64,000 nucleotides of DNA. It comes from an uncultured Sphaerochaeta sp. (GTDB lineage Bacteria > Spirochaetota > Spirochaetia > Sphaerochaetales > Sphaerochaetaceae). The notes beneath the pieces are model-generated. The model saw only the letters and a list, made by a program, of their open reading frames with translations. It had not been told where the DNA came from and ran no database searches. The stretch is from assembly GCF_963667405.1 (NCBI RefSeq), contig NZ_OY763408.1, forward strand, positions 434,001 to 498,000, read 5' to 3'. Shown here piece after piece: positions 34,921 through 43,538 of this stretch; the stretch's first letter is position 1; every line of letters begins with the position of its first letter. Made by a program: the position numbers and the translations under genes.

Positions 34921-35936
34921 GCCTCTATGTCGAGCGAGGCAAGAAGTGCACAGACTTCCTGGGTGTCCTCGTCATTGAGATCGAGATTGGTGACCAAGCG
35001 GACCATATCACCTTCATTGTTGGCAAGAATGCCGTAGGTGGCGAGGCGGTGTACCACCGTCTGGGCCGAAAGCCCGGGAACCTGGAAGAAGAGGATGTTG
35101 GTCTGCACTCCTTCACGGTCGACTCTGGCCCAACCTGTTTGTGCAAGAGCATCCGCAATCGCTGCAGCATGGGCATGATCGTCTTTCAGCCGTTCGACAT
35201 GATGGGTGAGTGCATAGAGTCCTGCCGCTGCAAGGATACCCGTCTGGCGCATTCCGCCACCAAGCATTTTTCTCAGTGTAAGCGCCTTGTTGATGAAGTC
35301 CTCAGTTCCGCACAGCATGCTTCCTACCGGAGCTCCCAACCCCTTGGAAAGGCAGAATGTGATGGTATCGGCATACTTGGCATAGGTTTTGACCGATATG
35401 CCGGTGGCTTGCTGTGCATTGAAAACCCGTGCTCCGTCCATATGGATCTTCAGCTGGTGGGTCTGGGCAAAGTCCTTGATTCCTTCCAGATTCTCCAACG
35501 GATAGCAGTAGCCGCCAATGGTGTTCTCCACCTCGATGAGGGTGGTGGTGGCCATGTCATAGGAGCCACCTTTGACCTTACCGGCAAGATCTGCTGCACT
35601 CAGCACACCCCTAGGGACATCAATGGTGATGGGAAGCACGCCGGCTATTGCACTGATCGAACCAATCTCGTGCTGGATGATATGACTGTTGGAGGCGGTG
35701 AGCACTTCATTGCTTCTTCCTCCCTGGAGGTAGAGGCTGATGAGGTTCCCCATGCAGCCGGAGGAGACGAACAGTGCTTTTTCTTTTCCTGTCAGTTCAG
35801 CTGCCAAGGCTTCAAGCTTTGTGGTCGTGGGATCTTCCCGGTAGACATCATCACCGACTTCTGCAGCGGCCATTGCTTTGCGCATCTCAAGGGTCGGTTT
35901 GGTGATCGTGTCGCTTCTGAGGTCATAGTGTTTCAT
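34917..35936 (-). CDS. ltaE: Low-specificity threonine aldolase
   Basis: Cleaves L-threonine or allo-threonine to glycine and acetaldehyde. The 339-residue PLP enzyme matches the family: DLRSDTITKPT at the start, GDDVYREDPTT, HMDGARVFNA and PLP Lys198 in FCLSKGLGAPVGS. The ATG at 35936 follows AAGGAG; an upstream in-frame start at 35954 would lack a site. First gene of a three-gene minus-strand unit. Confidence 0.92.
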   Translation of the reverse strand: MKHYDLRSDTITKPTLEMRKAMAAAEVGDDVYREDPTTTKLEALAAELTGKEKALFVSSGCMGNLISLYLQGGRSNEVLTASNSHIIQHEIGSISAIAGVLPITIDVPRGVLSAADLAGKVKGGSYDMATTTLIEVENTIGGYCYPLENLEGIKDFAQTHQLKIHMDGARVFNAQQATGISVKTYAKYADTITFCLSKGLGAPVGSMLCGTEDFINKALTLRKMLGGGMRQTGILAAAGLYALTHHVERLKDDHAHAAAIADALAQTGWARVDREGVQTNILFFQVPGLSAQTVVHRLATYGILANNEGDMVRLVTNLDLNDEDTQEVCALLASLDIEA

Positions 35937-36002
35937 CGTGGTTCTCCTTGGCACTTCGGTAAAACTATACCGAACAGAACACCTTCAGTCCAGCAAAAAG
36001 AA

Positions 36003-36027
36003 GATCCCCGGGACAAGCCCGGGGATC
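36003..36027 (-). terminator. Terminator after oppA
   Basis: A perfect 10-pair stem (GATCCCCGGG with CCCGGGGATC) around a 5-base loop, followed on the minus strand by TTCTTTTT. It ends transcription 20 bases past the oppA stop. Confidence 0.88.
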
Positions 36028-36046
36028 GAAAAGACTGATTGTACAT

Positions 36047-37759
36047 CTACTTGAGGTAGACGTCCTTGACCGGATGGTAATCCATGGTATTGCCATGCCA
36101 TCCGCCCCACTTGTTGGTATCGATCATGTTGATCGTTACGTAGTAGTAGAGAGGCATCATTGCCTGGTCTTCGTTGATCATGATGTCCTCAGCGGTCATC
36201 AGGACGCCATAGCGGTCTGCACCGGCGGGCATTCTGGCTGCTTCGTTGATCAGGACGTCATACACTTCGTTGGTGTACTTTCCACCGTTCATACCGGCAC
36301 CGGTAAGGAACATGTCGAGGAAAGTGTTCGGATCCTGGTAGTCACCAACCCATCCAGCGCGTGCAACCTGGAAGTTGCCCTGGTTACGGTTGGAGAGGTA
36401 GGTCTGCCATTCCTGGTTCTCAAGCACAACGTTGATGCCGAGGTTGTTCTTCCATTCCTGCTGGATGAACTCAGCAATCTGCTTGTGACCCTCGTTGGTG
36501 TTGTACAGGACGGAGACGGTCGGGAAACCGGCGCCATTGGGATAGCCAGCCTCAGCCAGCATGTCCTGAGCCATCTCGATTGCCTCATCCATGGTCTCAA
36601 ACGGGAACTCAAGTCCGGAATATCCAGCCATCGGGGGAACAATGCCCCAAGCAGGAATCTGACCGGCCTTGGTCACGCCTTCAACCAGAGCCTCGCGGTC
36701 GACAGCATAGGACAGGGCCTTTCTGACGAGCACGTTGTTGATCGGGGCGACTTCGGTCTGGAACACATAGTAGTAGGTGGAAAGCTGCGGGGCTGACTGG
36801 AAGTCATCACGCATCTGTGCAGCGTTGAGCTGATCTGGGGGAACGTTGGTTGCCCAGTCAATCTCACCATTGAGGTACATGTTGTAGTTGGTGGTATCGC
36901 TGTCGGAGGAGTAGAAGATGACCTTGTCAAGCTTGACGGCATCTGCATCCCAGTACTTGTCGTTCTTGACGGCGGTAAGGGAGGTCTGTGCAACTCTCTC
37001 GGAGAGGACGAACGGGCCATTGCCCACGAAGTTGGCGGGATCGGTCCAAGCGGAGCCGTACTTCTCGATGGCGTGCTTGGGAACGATTGCGAAGCTGTAG
37101 TGGGTAAGGGCGTCAACTGCATACGGGAGGGGACCAATGAGGTCCATCTGGAAGGTGTAGTCGTCAAGGGCGCGGATACCGACAGCCTCAGGACCAGCCT
37201 CTCCAGCGTTGAACTCGGTTGCACCGGCAAGGAACATGCAGGGGAACCAAGCATAAGGACCAGCGGTTGCGGGATCGAGAATCCTCAGCCAGCTGTATAC
37301 GACGTCATCGGCGGTGATGGGAGTGCCATCGGACCACATGGCGTCCTTGCGAAGCTTGAAGGTATACTGTGTGCCATCTTCGTTTGCTTCCCAGCTTTCA
37401 GCAACGCCGGGAACTGCAAGGGCAGTCTCGGGATCGTTTGCTACCAGGCCTTCGAAGAGAGCTTCGAAAATCCTGTGCTCGGGTACGCCCTGGATGAGAG
37501 CGGGATCCAAAGATTCGGGCTCAGCACCATTGGAGATGCGGAAAACGACTTCTTTTGTAGCCGGAGCTGCAGGAGCAGGAGCGGCGGGAGCCGGGGTTGC
37601 TGCTACGGCAGGAGCGGGAGCCGGAGTGGCCGGAGCTGCGGGAGCTGCGGGTGCCGGCGTCGTGGTTGCGGCTGGGGCTGGCGCTTCTTTCTTTCCACAG
37701 GAAATGAAGAGTGCGCTTACCAGGAGCACGCAAAGCATGATAGCCAGAAATTTCTTCAT
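36047..37759 (-). CDS. oppA: Oligopeptide ABC transporter substrate-binding lipoprotein
   Basis: Binds peptides outside the membrane. The 570-residue family 5 binding protein begins with a lipoprotein signal (lipobox-like LFISC), followed by a 50-residue Ala/Pro/Thr tether and then the DppA/OppA fold (SLDPALIQGVPEHRIFEAL, DDVVYSWLRILDP, SYAVDREALVEGV). I chose the ATG at 37759 because AAGGAG is 8 bases away; the ATG at 37765 is almost inside that site. It is the only opp gene outside the oppBCDF run, from which it is separated by an inverted gene at 37969. Confidence 0.9.
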   Translation of the reverse strand: MKKFLAIMLCVLLVSALFISCGKKEAPAPAATTTPAPAAPAAPATPAPAPAVAATPAPAAPAPAAPATKEVVFRISNGAEPESLDPALIQGVPEHRIFEALFEGLVANDPETALAVPGVAESWEANEDGTQYTFKLRKDAMWSDGTPITADDVVYSWLRILDPATAGPYAWFPCMFLAGATEFNAGEAGPEAVGIRALDDYTFQMDLIGPLPYAVDALTHYSFAIVPKHAIEKYGSAWTDPANFVGNGPFVLSERVAQTSLTAVKNDKYWDADAVKLDKVIFYSSDSDTTNYNMYLNGEIDWATNVPPDQLNAAQMRDDFQSAPQLSTYYYVFQTEVAPINNVLVRKALSYAVDREALVEGVTKAGQIPAWGIVPPMAGYSGLEFPFETMDEAIEMAQDMLAEAGYPNGAGFPTVSVLYNTNEGHKQIAEFIQQEWKNNLGINVVLENQEWQTYLSNRNQGNFQVARAGWVGDYQDPNTFLDMFLTGAGMNGGKYTNEVYDVLINEAARMPAGADRYGVLMTAEDIMINEDQAMMPLYYYVTINMIDTNKWGGWHGNTMDYHPVKDVYLK

Positions 37760-37968
37760 AGACATATCTCCTTGTAAATCTAAGTATACACGTTCAACTT
37801 AGCTTAAATCACATTAAACCACGAATCAAGAGAAAACGCAAATAGGTTAACCGTCAAAGTAGCTGATAGTGTATAGGAAATGGGGTTTTATGCAGGTTGT
37901 GCATAGATATGGCCATGACAGAATGACTTCTTTCTCCTATAGTAGGGATACCAAAGGAGCGCGACCAT

Positions 37969-38523
37969 ATGGTTCGACATACCACCTATCTTCATGCGCA
38001 TGGCATCTCGTATGCAGTGACCCGCATGTTTCACCTGACCAGTGCCCTCTTTACGCTCTTTCTTGCTTGGGGGCTCTCTGTAAATCTTGCCGAGGGGGTA
38101 AGCTTGCTCACCATGCCCCACATCCCTCTCTTGTTGTTGCTCAGTCTTGCTGCGGCCACCTACCGCGATACCTGGAGATTTGACACTGCCACCCAGACAG
38201 TTACCAGCATCTATGGCTTCGGGCCGTTCTGCAAGCGAGAGACCCATGCGTTTACGGATGTGCAACGTTTGGAAATAACCCATTTTGTTCGGGGAAGCAA
38301 TGACAAGGATGCCAAGGCCAACAAGCGCAGGCTCAGGGCCATGCTTGTGTTCTCGTTGCGCCTTCGCGATGATGAGGTCAGGACCATTGAGATCATTGCC
38401 GAGAAAACATCCCAAGGCAGAACTGAGTCCTCGATGCAGGCCATTGCTTCTGTCACCGGCCTGCCCTTGTACGTCGATCGTCCCCGTGATATGGATCTCA
38501 ACATCTCGTACAAGGATCTGTAG
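37969..38523 (+). CDS. Small membrane protein of unknown function
   Basis: A 184-residue protein I do not recognise. Two hydrophobic segments (ALFTLFLAWGLSV, then a run of Leu around residue 55) anchor it, and a cytoplasmic tail of about 115 residues follows, beginning RDTWRFDTATQTVTSIYGFG and containing a Lys/Arg/Asp-rich section. This resembles membrane proteins with a small PH-like beta domain. AAAGGAG precedes the ATG. It lies on the opposite strand between oppA and oppF, and the shared terminator at 38532 closes it and the opp operon. Confidence 0.65.
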   Translation: MVRHTTYLHAHGISYAVTRMFHLTSALFTLFLAWGLSVNLAEGVSLLTMPHIPLLLLLSLAAATYRDTWRFDTATQTVTSIYGFGPFCKRETHAFTDVQRLEITHFVRGSNDKDAKANKRRLRAMLVFSLRLRDDEVRTIEIIAEKTSQGRTESSMQAIASVTGLPLYVDRPRDMDLNISYKDL

Positions 38524-38531
38524 CAAGAAAA

Positions 38532-38556
38532 AGCCACCCTCGATTTGAGAGTGGCT
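38532..38556. terminator. Bidirectional terminator between oppF and the membrane protein gene
   Basis: AGCCAC-C-CTC pairs with GAG-A-GTGGCT (one mismatch) around GATTT. On the minus strand it is followed by TTTTTCTT, a strong terminator for the opp operon; in the plus direction the T run is poor, so it serves the 37969 gene less well. Confidence 0.8.
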
Positions 38557-38561
38557 GATGT

Positions 38562-39632
38562 TCAGGCTTTGGGCCTTGCCGCATCGGCTTGGGCTTCTTC
38601 CATGGTGACCTTGCTGTGATCTTCCTTGTCATAGAGCCAGCAGGCGACCTGGTGCTTCGGGTCGATGTCGAGCATCGGGGGCAGGTGGCAGGAACACCAA
38701 GGCATCCGCTTGGGACAACGGTCATAGAAGTAACAACCATTGCGCTCCTTGTCCGGGGAAGGTACATCTCCGGTGAGGATGATGCGCTGCCGTTCCCGTT
38801 CCACTTTGGGGTCGGGGATGGGGGCGGCACTCAGCAGGGCTGTGGTATAGGGGTGCAGGGGGTTGTCATACAGCTGGACCGCCTCACTGATCTCCACAAT
38901 CTTGCCCAGGTACATGACCGCCACGCGGGTGGAGATGTGCTGGATGACCGCAAGGTCATGGGCAATGAAGATATAGGTAAGGCCGAACTCCTTCTGCAGG
39001 TCCCCCAGCAGGTTGAGAATCTGAGACTGGATGGATACGTCCAGAGCGGAAACCGGTTCGTCTGCAAGAATGATCTTCGGATTGAGGGCAAGAGCGCGGG
39101 CAATCCCGATTCTCTGCCTCTGTCCACCACTGAACTCATGCGGGTAGCGGTTCTTGAAGGCCTTGTTCAGACCAACGCGCTCCATGAGATCCTCCACTTT
39201 GCGCTCGATATCCAAGGTGGAAAGGGGTTTTTCCAGAAGTCTGCGGGAGTTGTAGATCACCAACGGTTCTGCAATGATCGAACGGACCGTCATTCTCGGG
39301 TCGAGGGATGCATACGGATCCTGGAAGATCATCTGGATGTCACGCCGTGCCTTGAGCATGGTCCTGTGGTCAGCCTTGACCAGGTCGACACCGTTGAAGA
39401 TGACGCTTCCGCTGGTGGGCTTGTAGAGCTGGCTTATGGAGCGGACCGTGGTGGACTTTCCGCACCCCGACTCACCTACAATCCCCAGTGTCTCACCCGG
39501 GTATACATCAAAGGAAATGCCGTCAACAGCCCTGATGGCTCCAACTTGCCTCTGCAAGATCGATCCGCTGCTGATGGGGAAGTGCTGCTTCAGATCCCTG
39601 ACTTCCAAAAGGGGCTTCTTTGTCGTGCTCAT
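38562..39632 (-). CDS. oppF: Oligopeptide ABC transporter ATP-binding protein OppF
   Basis: A 356-residue peptide-transporter ATPase. It has Walker A GESGCGKST, Q-loop MIFQDPYASLDPR, signature FSGGQRQRIGIARAL and Walker B ILADEPVSAL. The C-terminal extension has the conserved Cys cluster (NGCYFYDRCP...WCSCH...VACW), which in OppD/OppF proteins binds an iron-sulfur cluster. The start overlaps the oppD stop by 4 bases. Confidence 0.93.
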   Translation of the reverse strand: MSTTKKPLLEVRDLKQHFPISSGSILQRQVGAIRAVDGISFDVYPGETLGIVGESGCGKSTTVRSISQLYKPTSGSVIFNGVDLVKADHRTMLKARRDIQMIFQDPYASLDPRMTVRSIIAEPLVIYNSRRLLEKPLSTLDIERKVEDLMERVGLNKAFKNRYPHEFSGGQRQRIGIARALALNPKIILADEPVSALDVSIQSQILNLLGDLQKEFGLTYIFIAHDLAVIQHISTRVAVMYLGKIVEISEAVQLYDNPLHPYTTALLSAAPIPDPKVERERQRIILTGDVPSPDKERNGCYFYDRCPKRMPWCSCHLPPMLDIDPKHQVACWLYDKEDHSKVTMEEAQADAARPKA

Positions 39633-40678
39633 GTTGCCTTCTCCTCTACGTTCGCCTCTGCAAGTGCCTGTGCCTTGGTTGACTCATCTGCATAGAGCCA
39701 GCAGGCTACCTCATGCCCATTACCCAGATCCTTTACCGGCGGGTAGGCATGGCGGCATACCTCCATTGCCTTGTGGCAACGGGGATGGAAGGGGCAGCAA
39801 GGAGGCAAGTCGATGACGTTTGGCGGCTGGCCTTCGATGGAGAAGAGGCGATTGCCTTTCTTGGTGGTATCCATGCGGGGGACACTCTTGATGAGGCCCT
39901 CGGTATAGGGGTGGCTGGGTCTGGCATACAGGTCCTCGGTGACTGCCTTCTCCACCACGCGTCCGGCGTACATGACACAAACTTGGTCACACATCCCTGC
40001 CACAACCCCCAGGTCATGGGTGATGAGGATGACTGCGGTTCCCATCTTGCTGCTGAGCTTGTCGATCAGCTCAAGGATCTGGGCCTGGATGGTTACGTCC
40101 AGAGCCGTGGTCGGCTCATCGGCCACCAGAACCTGAGCGTTGCAGGAGAGGGCCATGGCAATCATGACGCGCTGGCGCATACCGCCGGAGAACTGGTGGG
40201 GATAGCTTTGGATTCGTTTCTCCGCAGAAGGGATGCCGACAAGCTTGAGCATTTCGATGGAACGCTTCAGCGCTTCCTGTTTGGAAACATTCTTCTCATG
40301 CAGGCGGATCGTCTCCACCATCTGTGTGGAAATCTTGAGAAAGGGATTGAGGCTGGTCATCGGGTCCTGGAAGATCATGGAAATCTTGTTTCCCCGAATC
40401 TCGCGCATTTCCTTCTCACTGACCTTGAGGATGTCCTCACCCTCAAAGAGCACCTCACCACCGACAATCTTGCCCGGAGGGGAGGGAATGAGACGCATGA
40501 CCGAGAGGTTGGTAACGCTCTTGCCGCTTCCGCTCTCGCCTACGATACCGATGGTTTCGCCTTCGTGGACGGTGAATGAGACACCGTCAACCGCCTTGAC
40601 GATACCGGCATCTGTCTTGAAATAGGTTTTCAGGTCCTTTACTTCGAGGACAACCTTTGCATTGGGATTCAGACTCAT
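39629..40678 (-). CDS. oppD: Oligopeptide ABC transporter ATP-binding protein OppD
   Basis: A 349-residue ATPase paired with OppF. Motifs are [36 protein letters not shown] and [11 protein letters not shown], with the C-terminal Cys cluster [17 protein letters not shown]...VACW. The ATG at 40678 follows AGGAGGACAT. Eleven bases separate it from oppC. Confidence 0.93.
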   Translation of the reverse strand: MSLNPNAKVVLEVKDLKTYFKTDAGIVKAVDGVSFTVHEGETIGIVGESGSGKSVTNLSVMRLIPSPPGKIVGGEVLFEGEDILKVSEKEMREIRGNKISMIFQDPMTSLNPFLKISTQMVETIRLHEKNVSKQEALKRSIEMLKLVGIPSAEKRIQSYPHQFSGGMRQRVMIAMALSCNAQVLVADEPTTALDVTIQAQILELIDKLSSKMGTAVILITHDLGVVAGMCDQVCVMYAGRVVEKAVTEDLYARPSHPYTEGLIKSVPRMDTTKKGNRLFSIEGQPPNVIDLPPCCPFHPRCHKAMEVCRHAYPPVKDLGNGHEVACWLYADESTKAQALAEANVEEKAT

Positions 40679-40688
40679 GTATGTCCTC

Positions 40689-42296
40689 CTAGAGTTGGTT
40701 CTTGCTTTGTGGATCGAACGCATCCCTCAAGCCGTCACCAAAGAAGTTCATGGCAAAGAGGAAGATGGTCATGGCGATAGCCGGGAAGATAAGCTTCCAC
40801 GGATAGAGGGTCATGCCGTTCACGGCATCTCCAACCAAAGAACCCCACGAAGCATACGGGGCCTGGACCCCGAGACCAAGGAAGGAGAGGAAGGACTCCT
40901 GCATGATGAATGCGGGAACCCTGAGGGTTGAATAGACAATGATGACCGAAAGGGAGTTGGGTACCATATGGCGGAAGATGATGCGGCCGGTGGAGGCCCC
41001 CATGCTGCGGGCCGCTTCTACGTACTCGCTGTTTTTCAGGCTCATTACCTGTCCACGCACCATACGGGCGACGGTCAGCCAGCTGACCATTGCCAAGGCA
41101 ACGAAGAGATTCATGATGTTGCGCCCAAAGATGGCCATGAATATGATGACCAGCAACATGTACGGAAGGCCGTACATGATGTCAACGAAGCGCATGAGGA
41201 AGAAGTCAACCTTTCCTCCTGCATATCCGGCGATGGCTCCCAGCACGATGCCGATCACTACGCTGGTAAGCGTTCCCACCAGACCGATGGCGATGGAGAC
41301 CTGTCCACCGTAGATGATGCGGCTGAGCATGTCACGGCCGCTGTAATCAGTGCCGAGATAGTAATGACGTTCGTGCTTCTTGGTAGCCGAAATCTCAGCC
41401 TTCAGCAGATTGTTTACGGAAATCTCGCGATTAAGAGGGAATGCTACATCCCCGTTCTTGATTTCAGCGCGCAGGTCGCGTTCTGCGGAACGGGTTATGG
41501 TTGTTTTCACCTTTCCCAGCAGGTTGGTTTTTGCCATTGAGGCAATGCCCTTATCGCCGAGAGAAGCCATTTCCATCTCAAGATTCACCGCATACTCCTC
41601 ATCGGTGAGGTCAGGGGTCGCAGCCTTGAGCGTATTGAGGAGCTGGCTGCTGATTTCATCCATGGTCTGCTTTTCGATGATTGCGATGTCGACCTTCAGG
41701 AGATCTGCATAGATGGTCTCAATCTCTTTGTAGCCCATTTTGGTAAGGTTCTTTGTTTTTCCACTCTCAGCATCGGTGTAGAACATGGTATCGACATTGA
41801 TGAGGAATTCGGTATCGATCTTCTCCTGAAGACGATCGATGGTCCTTTGGTCTGCGCTGCTGAAGGTGAACAGGCCTGCTTCCCGCTGGCGTTCTCCTTC
41901 CATATAACAGAAGTTCCAGACCTTGTTGGTCTCGTTGTCAGCGATCCAACGCTTGATGTCTGCACTCTGCTCTTCGGTAACCACGAGGCTGCCGGCTCTC
42001 CACGCCTTGAAATAGAGGTCCTCAAGCTTGGTTTCCATCATCAGGTCACCAGCAGACTTGGACAGTGAGGGCCTGAGGTGCTGATGGTCCAGAATGATCT
42101 GGTCGTACGGATAAATGGGAAGGAACATGGCAGTGGCGGCAAGCAGGGAGTACACGATGACAATGATCATGCCCACTACTGCCATCTTGTTCTTTTTCAG
42201 CCTTCTCCAAGCGTCCTTTCCCAAGCTGTTGCCCTCTACAACCTGTGCAAATTCATTGAGGGCCGCTGTCTTCTCTTTTTTTCTCTTCAGTACCAT
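40689..42296 (-). CDS. oppC: Oligopeptide ABC permease OppC with large extracytoplasmic insertion
   Basis: Permease subunit; the C-terminal 230 residues are standard (GTDYSGRDMLSRIIYGGQVS, then EYVEAARSMGASTGRIIFRH for ATPase contact). OppC is normally about 300 residues, but this one has 535. Between the first membrane helix (about 38-60) and the conserved GTDYSGRD segment (about 320) lies a hydrophilic stretch of some 250 residues, rich in Lys/Glu/Asp with predicted helices, which should be outside the membrane. Its role is unknown; a docking site for OppA or a partner is possible. Neighbours and spacing are normal. Confidence 0.9.
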   Translation of the reverse strand: MVLKRKKEKTAALNEFAQVVEGNSLGKDAWRRLKKNKMAVVGMIIVIVYSLLAATAMFLPIYPYDQIILDHQHLRPSLSKSAGDLMMETKLEDLYFKAWRAGSLVVTEEQSADIKRWIADNETNKVWNFCYMEGERQREAGLFTFSSADQRTIDRLQEKIDTEFLINVDTMFYTDAESGKTKNLTKMGYKEIETIYADLLKVDIAIIEKQTMDEISSQLLNTLKAATPDLTDEEYAVNLEMEMASLGDKGIASMAKTNLLGKVKTTITRSAERDLRAEIKNGDVAFPLNREISVNNLLKAEISATKKHERHYYLGTDYSGRDMLSRIIYGGQVSIAIGLVGTLTSVVIGIVLGAIAGYAGGKVDFFLMRFVDIMYGLPYMLLVIIFMAIFGRNIMNLFVALAMVSWLTVARMVRGQVMSLKNSEYVEAARSMGASTGRIIFRHMVPNSLSVIIVYSTLRVPAFIMQESFLSFLGLGVQAPYASWGSLVGDAVNGMTLYPWKLIFPAIAMTIFLFAMNFFGDGLRDAFDPQSKNQL

Positions 42297-42306
42297 GGTC
42301 CTCTCC

Positions 42307-43236
42307 TTATTTGTAGGTGATTCTCGGGTCGAGTTGTGCGTACACGATGTCTACGATGAAGTTCATCAGGATAAGGATGAGCGAGTAGACAATGACGACG
42401 CCGACAATCAGGGTGTAGTCACGGTTGAAGGAACTCTGTACGAAGAACTTGCCAAGGCCGGGGACGCGGAAGATCTGTTCAACGACGATCGATCCGGTGA
42501 TGATACCCGCAAATGCAGGGCCGAGATAACTGACGATGGGAAGCATTGCGCCTTTCATGGCGTGCTTGAAGATGATCGTGGTGCTTTTCATGCCCTTGGC
42601 TTTGGCGGTACGGATGTAGTCGCTTCTGAGCGTCTCAAGCATGGAAGAGCGGGTAAGACGGGCAATATTGGCGAAATAGGCAAAGGAGAGCGAGACTGCA
42701 GGGAGGATGACGGTCTTCCACCCTTCACCGGTGGTATACCACCCGCTGGTGGGCAACCATTGCAGCTTCATCGCAAAGATGAGCTGCAACACCGGAGCTA
42801 TGACGAAGAGCGGAACCGAGATGCCGATGACGGCTACCCCCATACTCAGATAGTCTATCCAGGAGTTCTGCTTCACAGCCGCGATGATGCCGGCGGATAT
42901 GCCGAACACCAAGGCAAGAAGCATGGCCCAGCTTCCCAATACGATGGACTTGGGCAAACTGTTGGCGATGTAATAGTTTACATCATAGTCTTTGTACTTG
43001 AACGAGGGCCCGAGGTCCCCGCGCAAGATGTCGAACATGTAGCGGCCATACTGCTGGATCATCGGTTCATCGAGGTGGTATTTGGCCTCGATGTTGCGCT
43101 TCACCACCTCAGGAAGATTGCGTTCGGTAGCGAACGGACCTCCGGGTGCGATGCGTACGATGAAGAAACTGAGCGTGATGATGATCAACAGTGTAGGAAT
43201 CATACCCAATAGGCGGTTCACGATATATTTCGTCAT
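42307..43236 (-). CDS. oppB: Oligopeptide ABC transporter permease OppB
   Basis: A 309-residue permease, first gene of the oppBCDF operon. It has the N-terminal helix RLLGMIPTLLIIITLSFFIV, the periplasmic segment PGGPFATERNLP, and the ATPase-contact loop SDYIRTAKAKGMKSTTIIFKH. Family length and about six membrane segments. AGAGGA precedes the ATG. Confidence 0.93.
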   Translation of the reverse strand: MTKYIVNRLLGMIPTLLIIITLSFFIVRIAPGGPFATERNLPEVVKRNIEAKYHLDEPMIQQYGRYMFDILRGDLGPSFKYKDYDVNYYIANSLPKSIVLGSWAMLLALVFGISAGIIAAVKQNSWIDYLSMGVAVIGISVPLFVIAPVLQLIFAMKLQWLPTSGWYTTGEGWKTVILPAVSLSFAYFANIARLTRSSMLETLRSDYIRTAKAKGMKSTTIIFKHAMKGAMLPIVSYLGPAFAGIITGSIVVEQIFRVPGLGKFFVQSSFNRDYTLIVGVVIVYSLILILMNFIVDIVYAQLDPRITYK

Positions 43237-43538
43237 GCATTTCCTCTTATGAGATTTTTGTTGTATGGTGAAATTGGCGGCGTAAGCCTAGGATCATACA
43301 GCATTTCAGATACTATACCAAGAATTTGTTTTATGCAAGAATTACCAAAATTATGCAAAATTAATACTTTTTGCATCAATGTAAGAGATTTGTCAGCAAG
43401 AAAATAGAAGCAGGATTCCAAAATCTTATTTTTTACAGATTGATTCTTGGCGTCAGAGTGTCAACATGTATGGGGAGGTAGGAAAACCCTCCTTTTTTTG
43501 GTATCCTGCGATTCTGCGTTACACAATGGGAGAAGTGC
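43237..43538. promoter_or_regulatory. oppB-rimO divergent intergenic region
   Basis: This 302-base gap is clearly A+T-rich. Toward oppB a promoter is visible on the minus strand: TTGCAT (43338-43333), 17 bases, TAGTAT (43315-43310). TTATGCAA occurs at 43331 and again at 43351, and an inverted TTGCAT at 43371, so a regulator could bind three phased sites. Toward rimO there is a GGAGG/CCTCC hairpin with seven T bases (43474-43499), a weak terminator or attenuator in the leader. No gene seen. Confidence 0.55.

Noticed and set aside
43233..43421. A 62-codon minus-strand frame ahead of oppB.
   Set aside because: Considered as a leader peptide, but it lies across the predicted oppB promoter and has no ribosome site.
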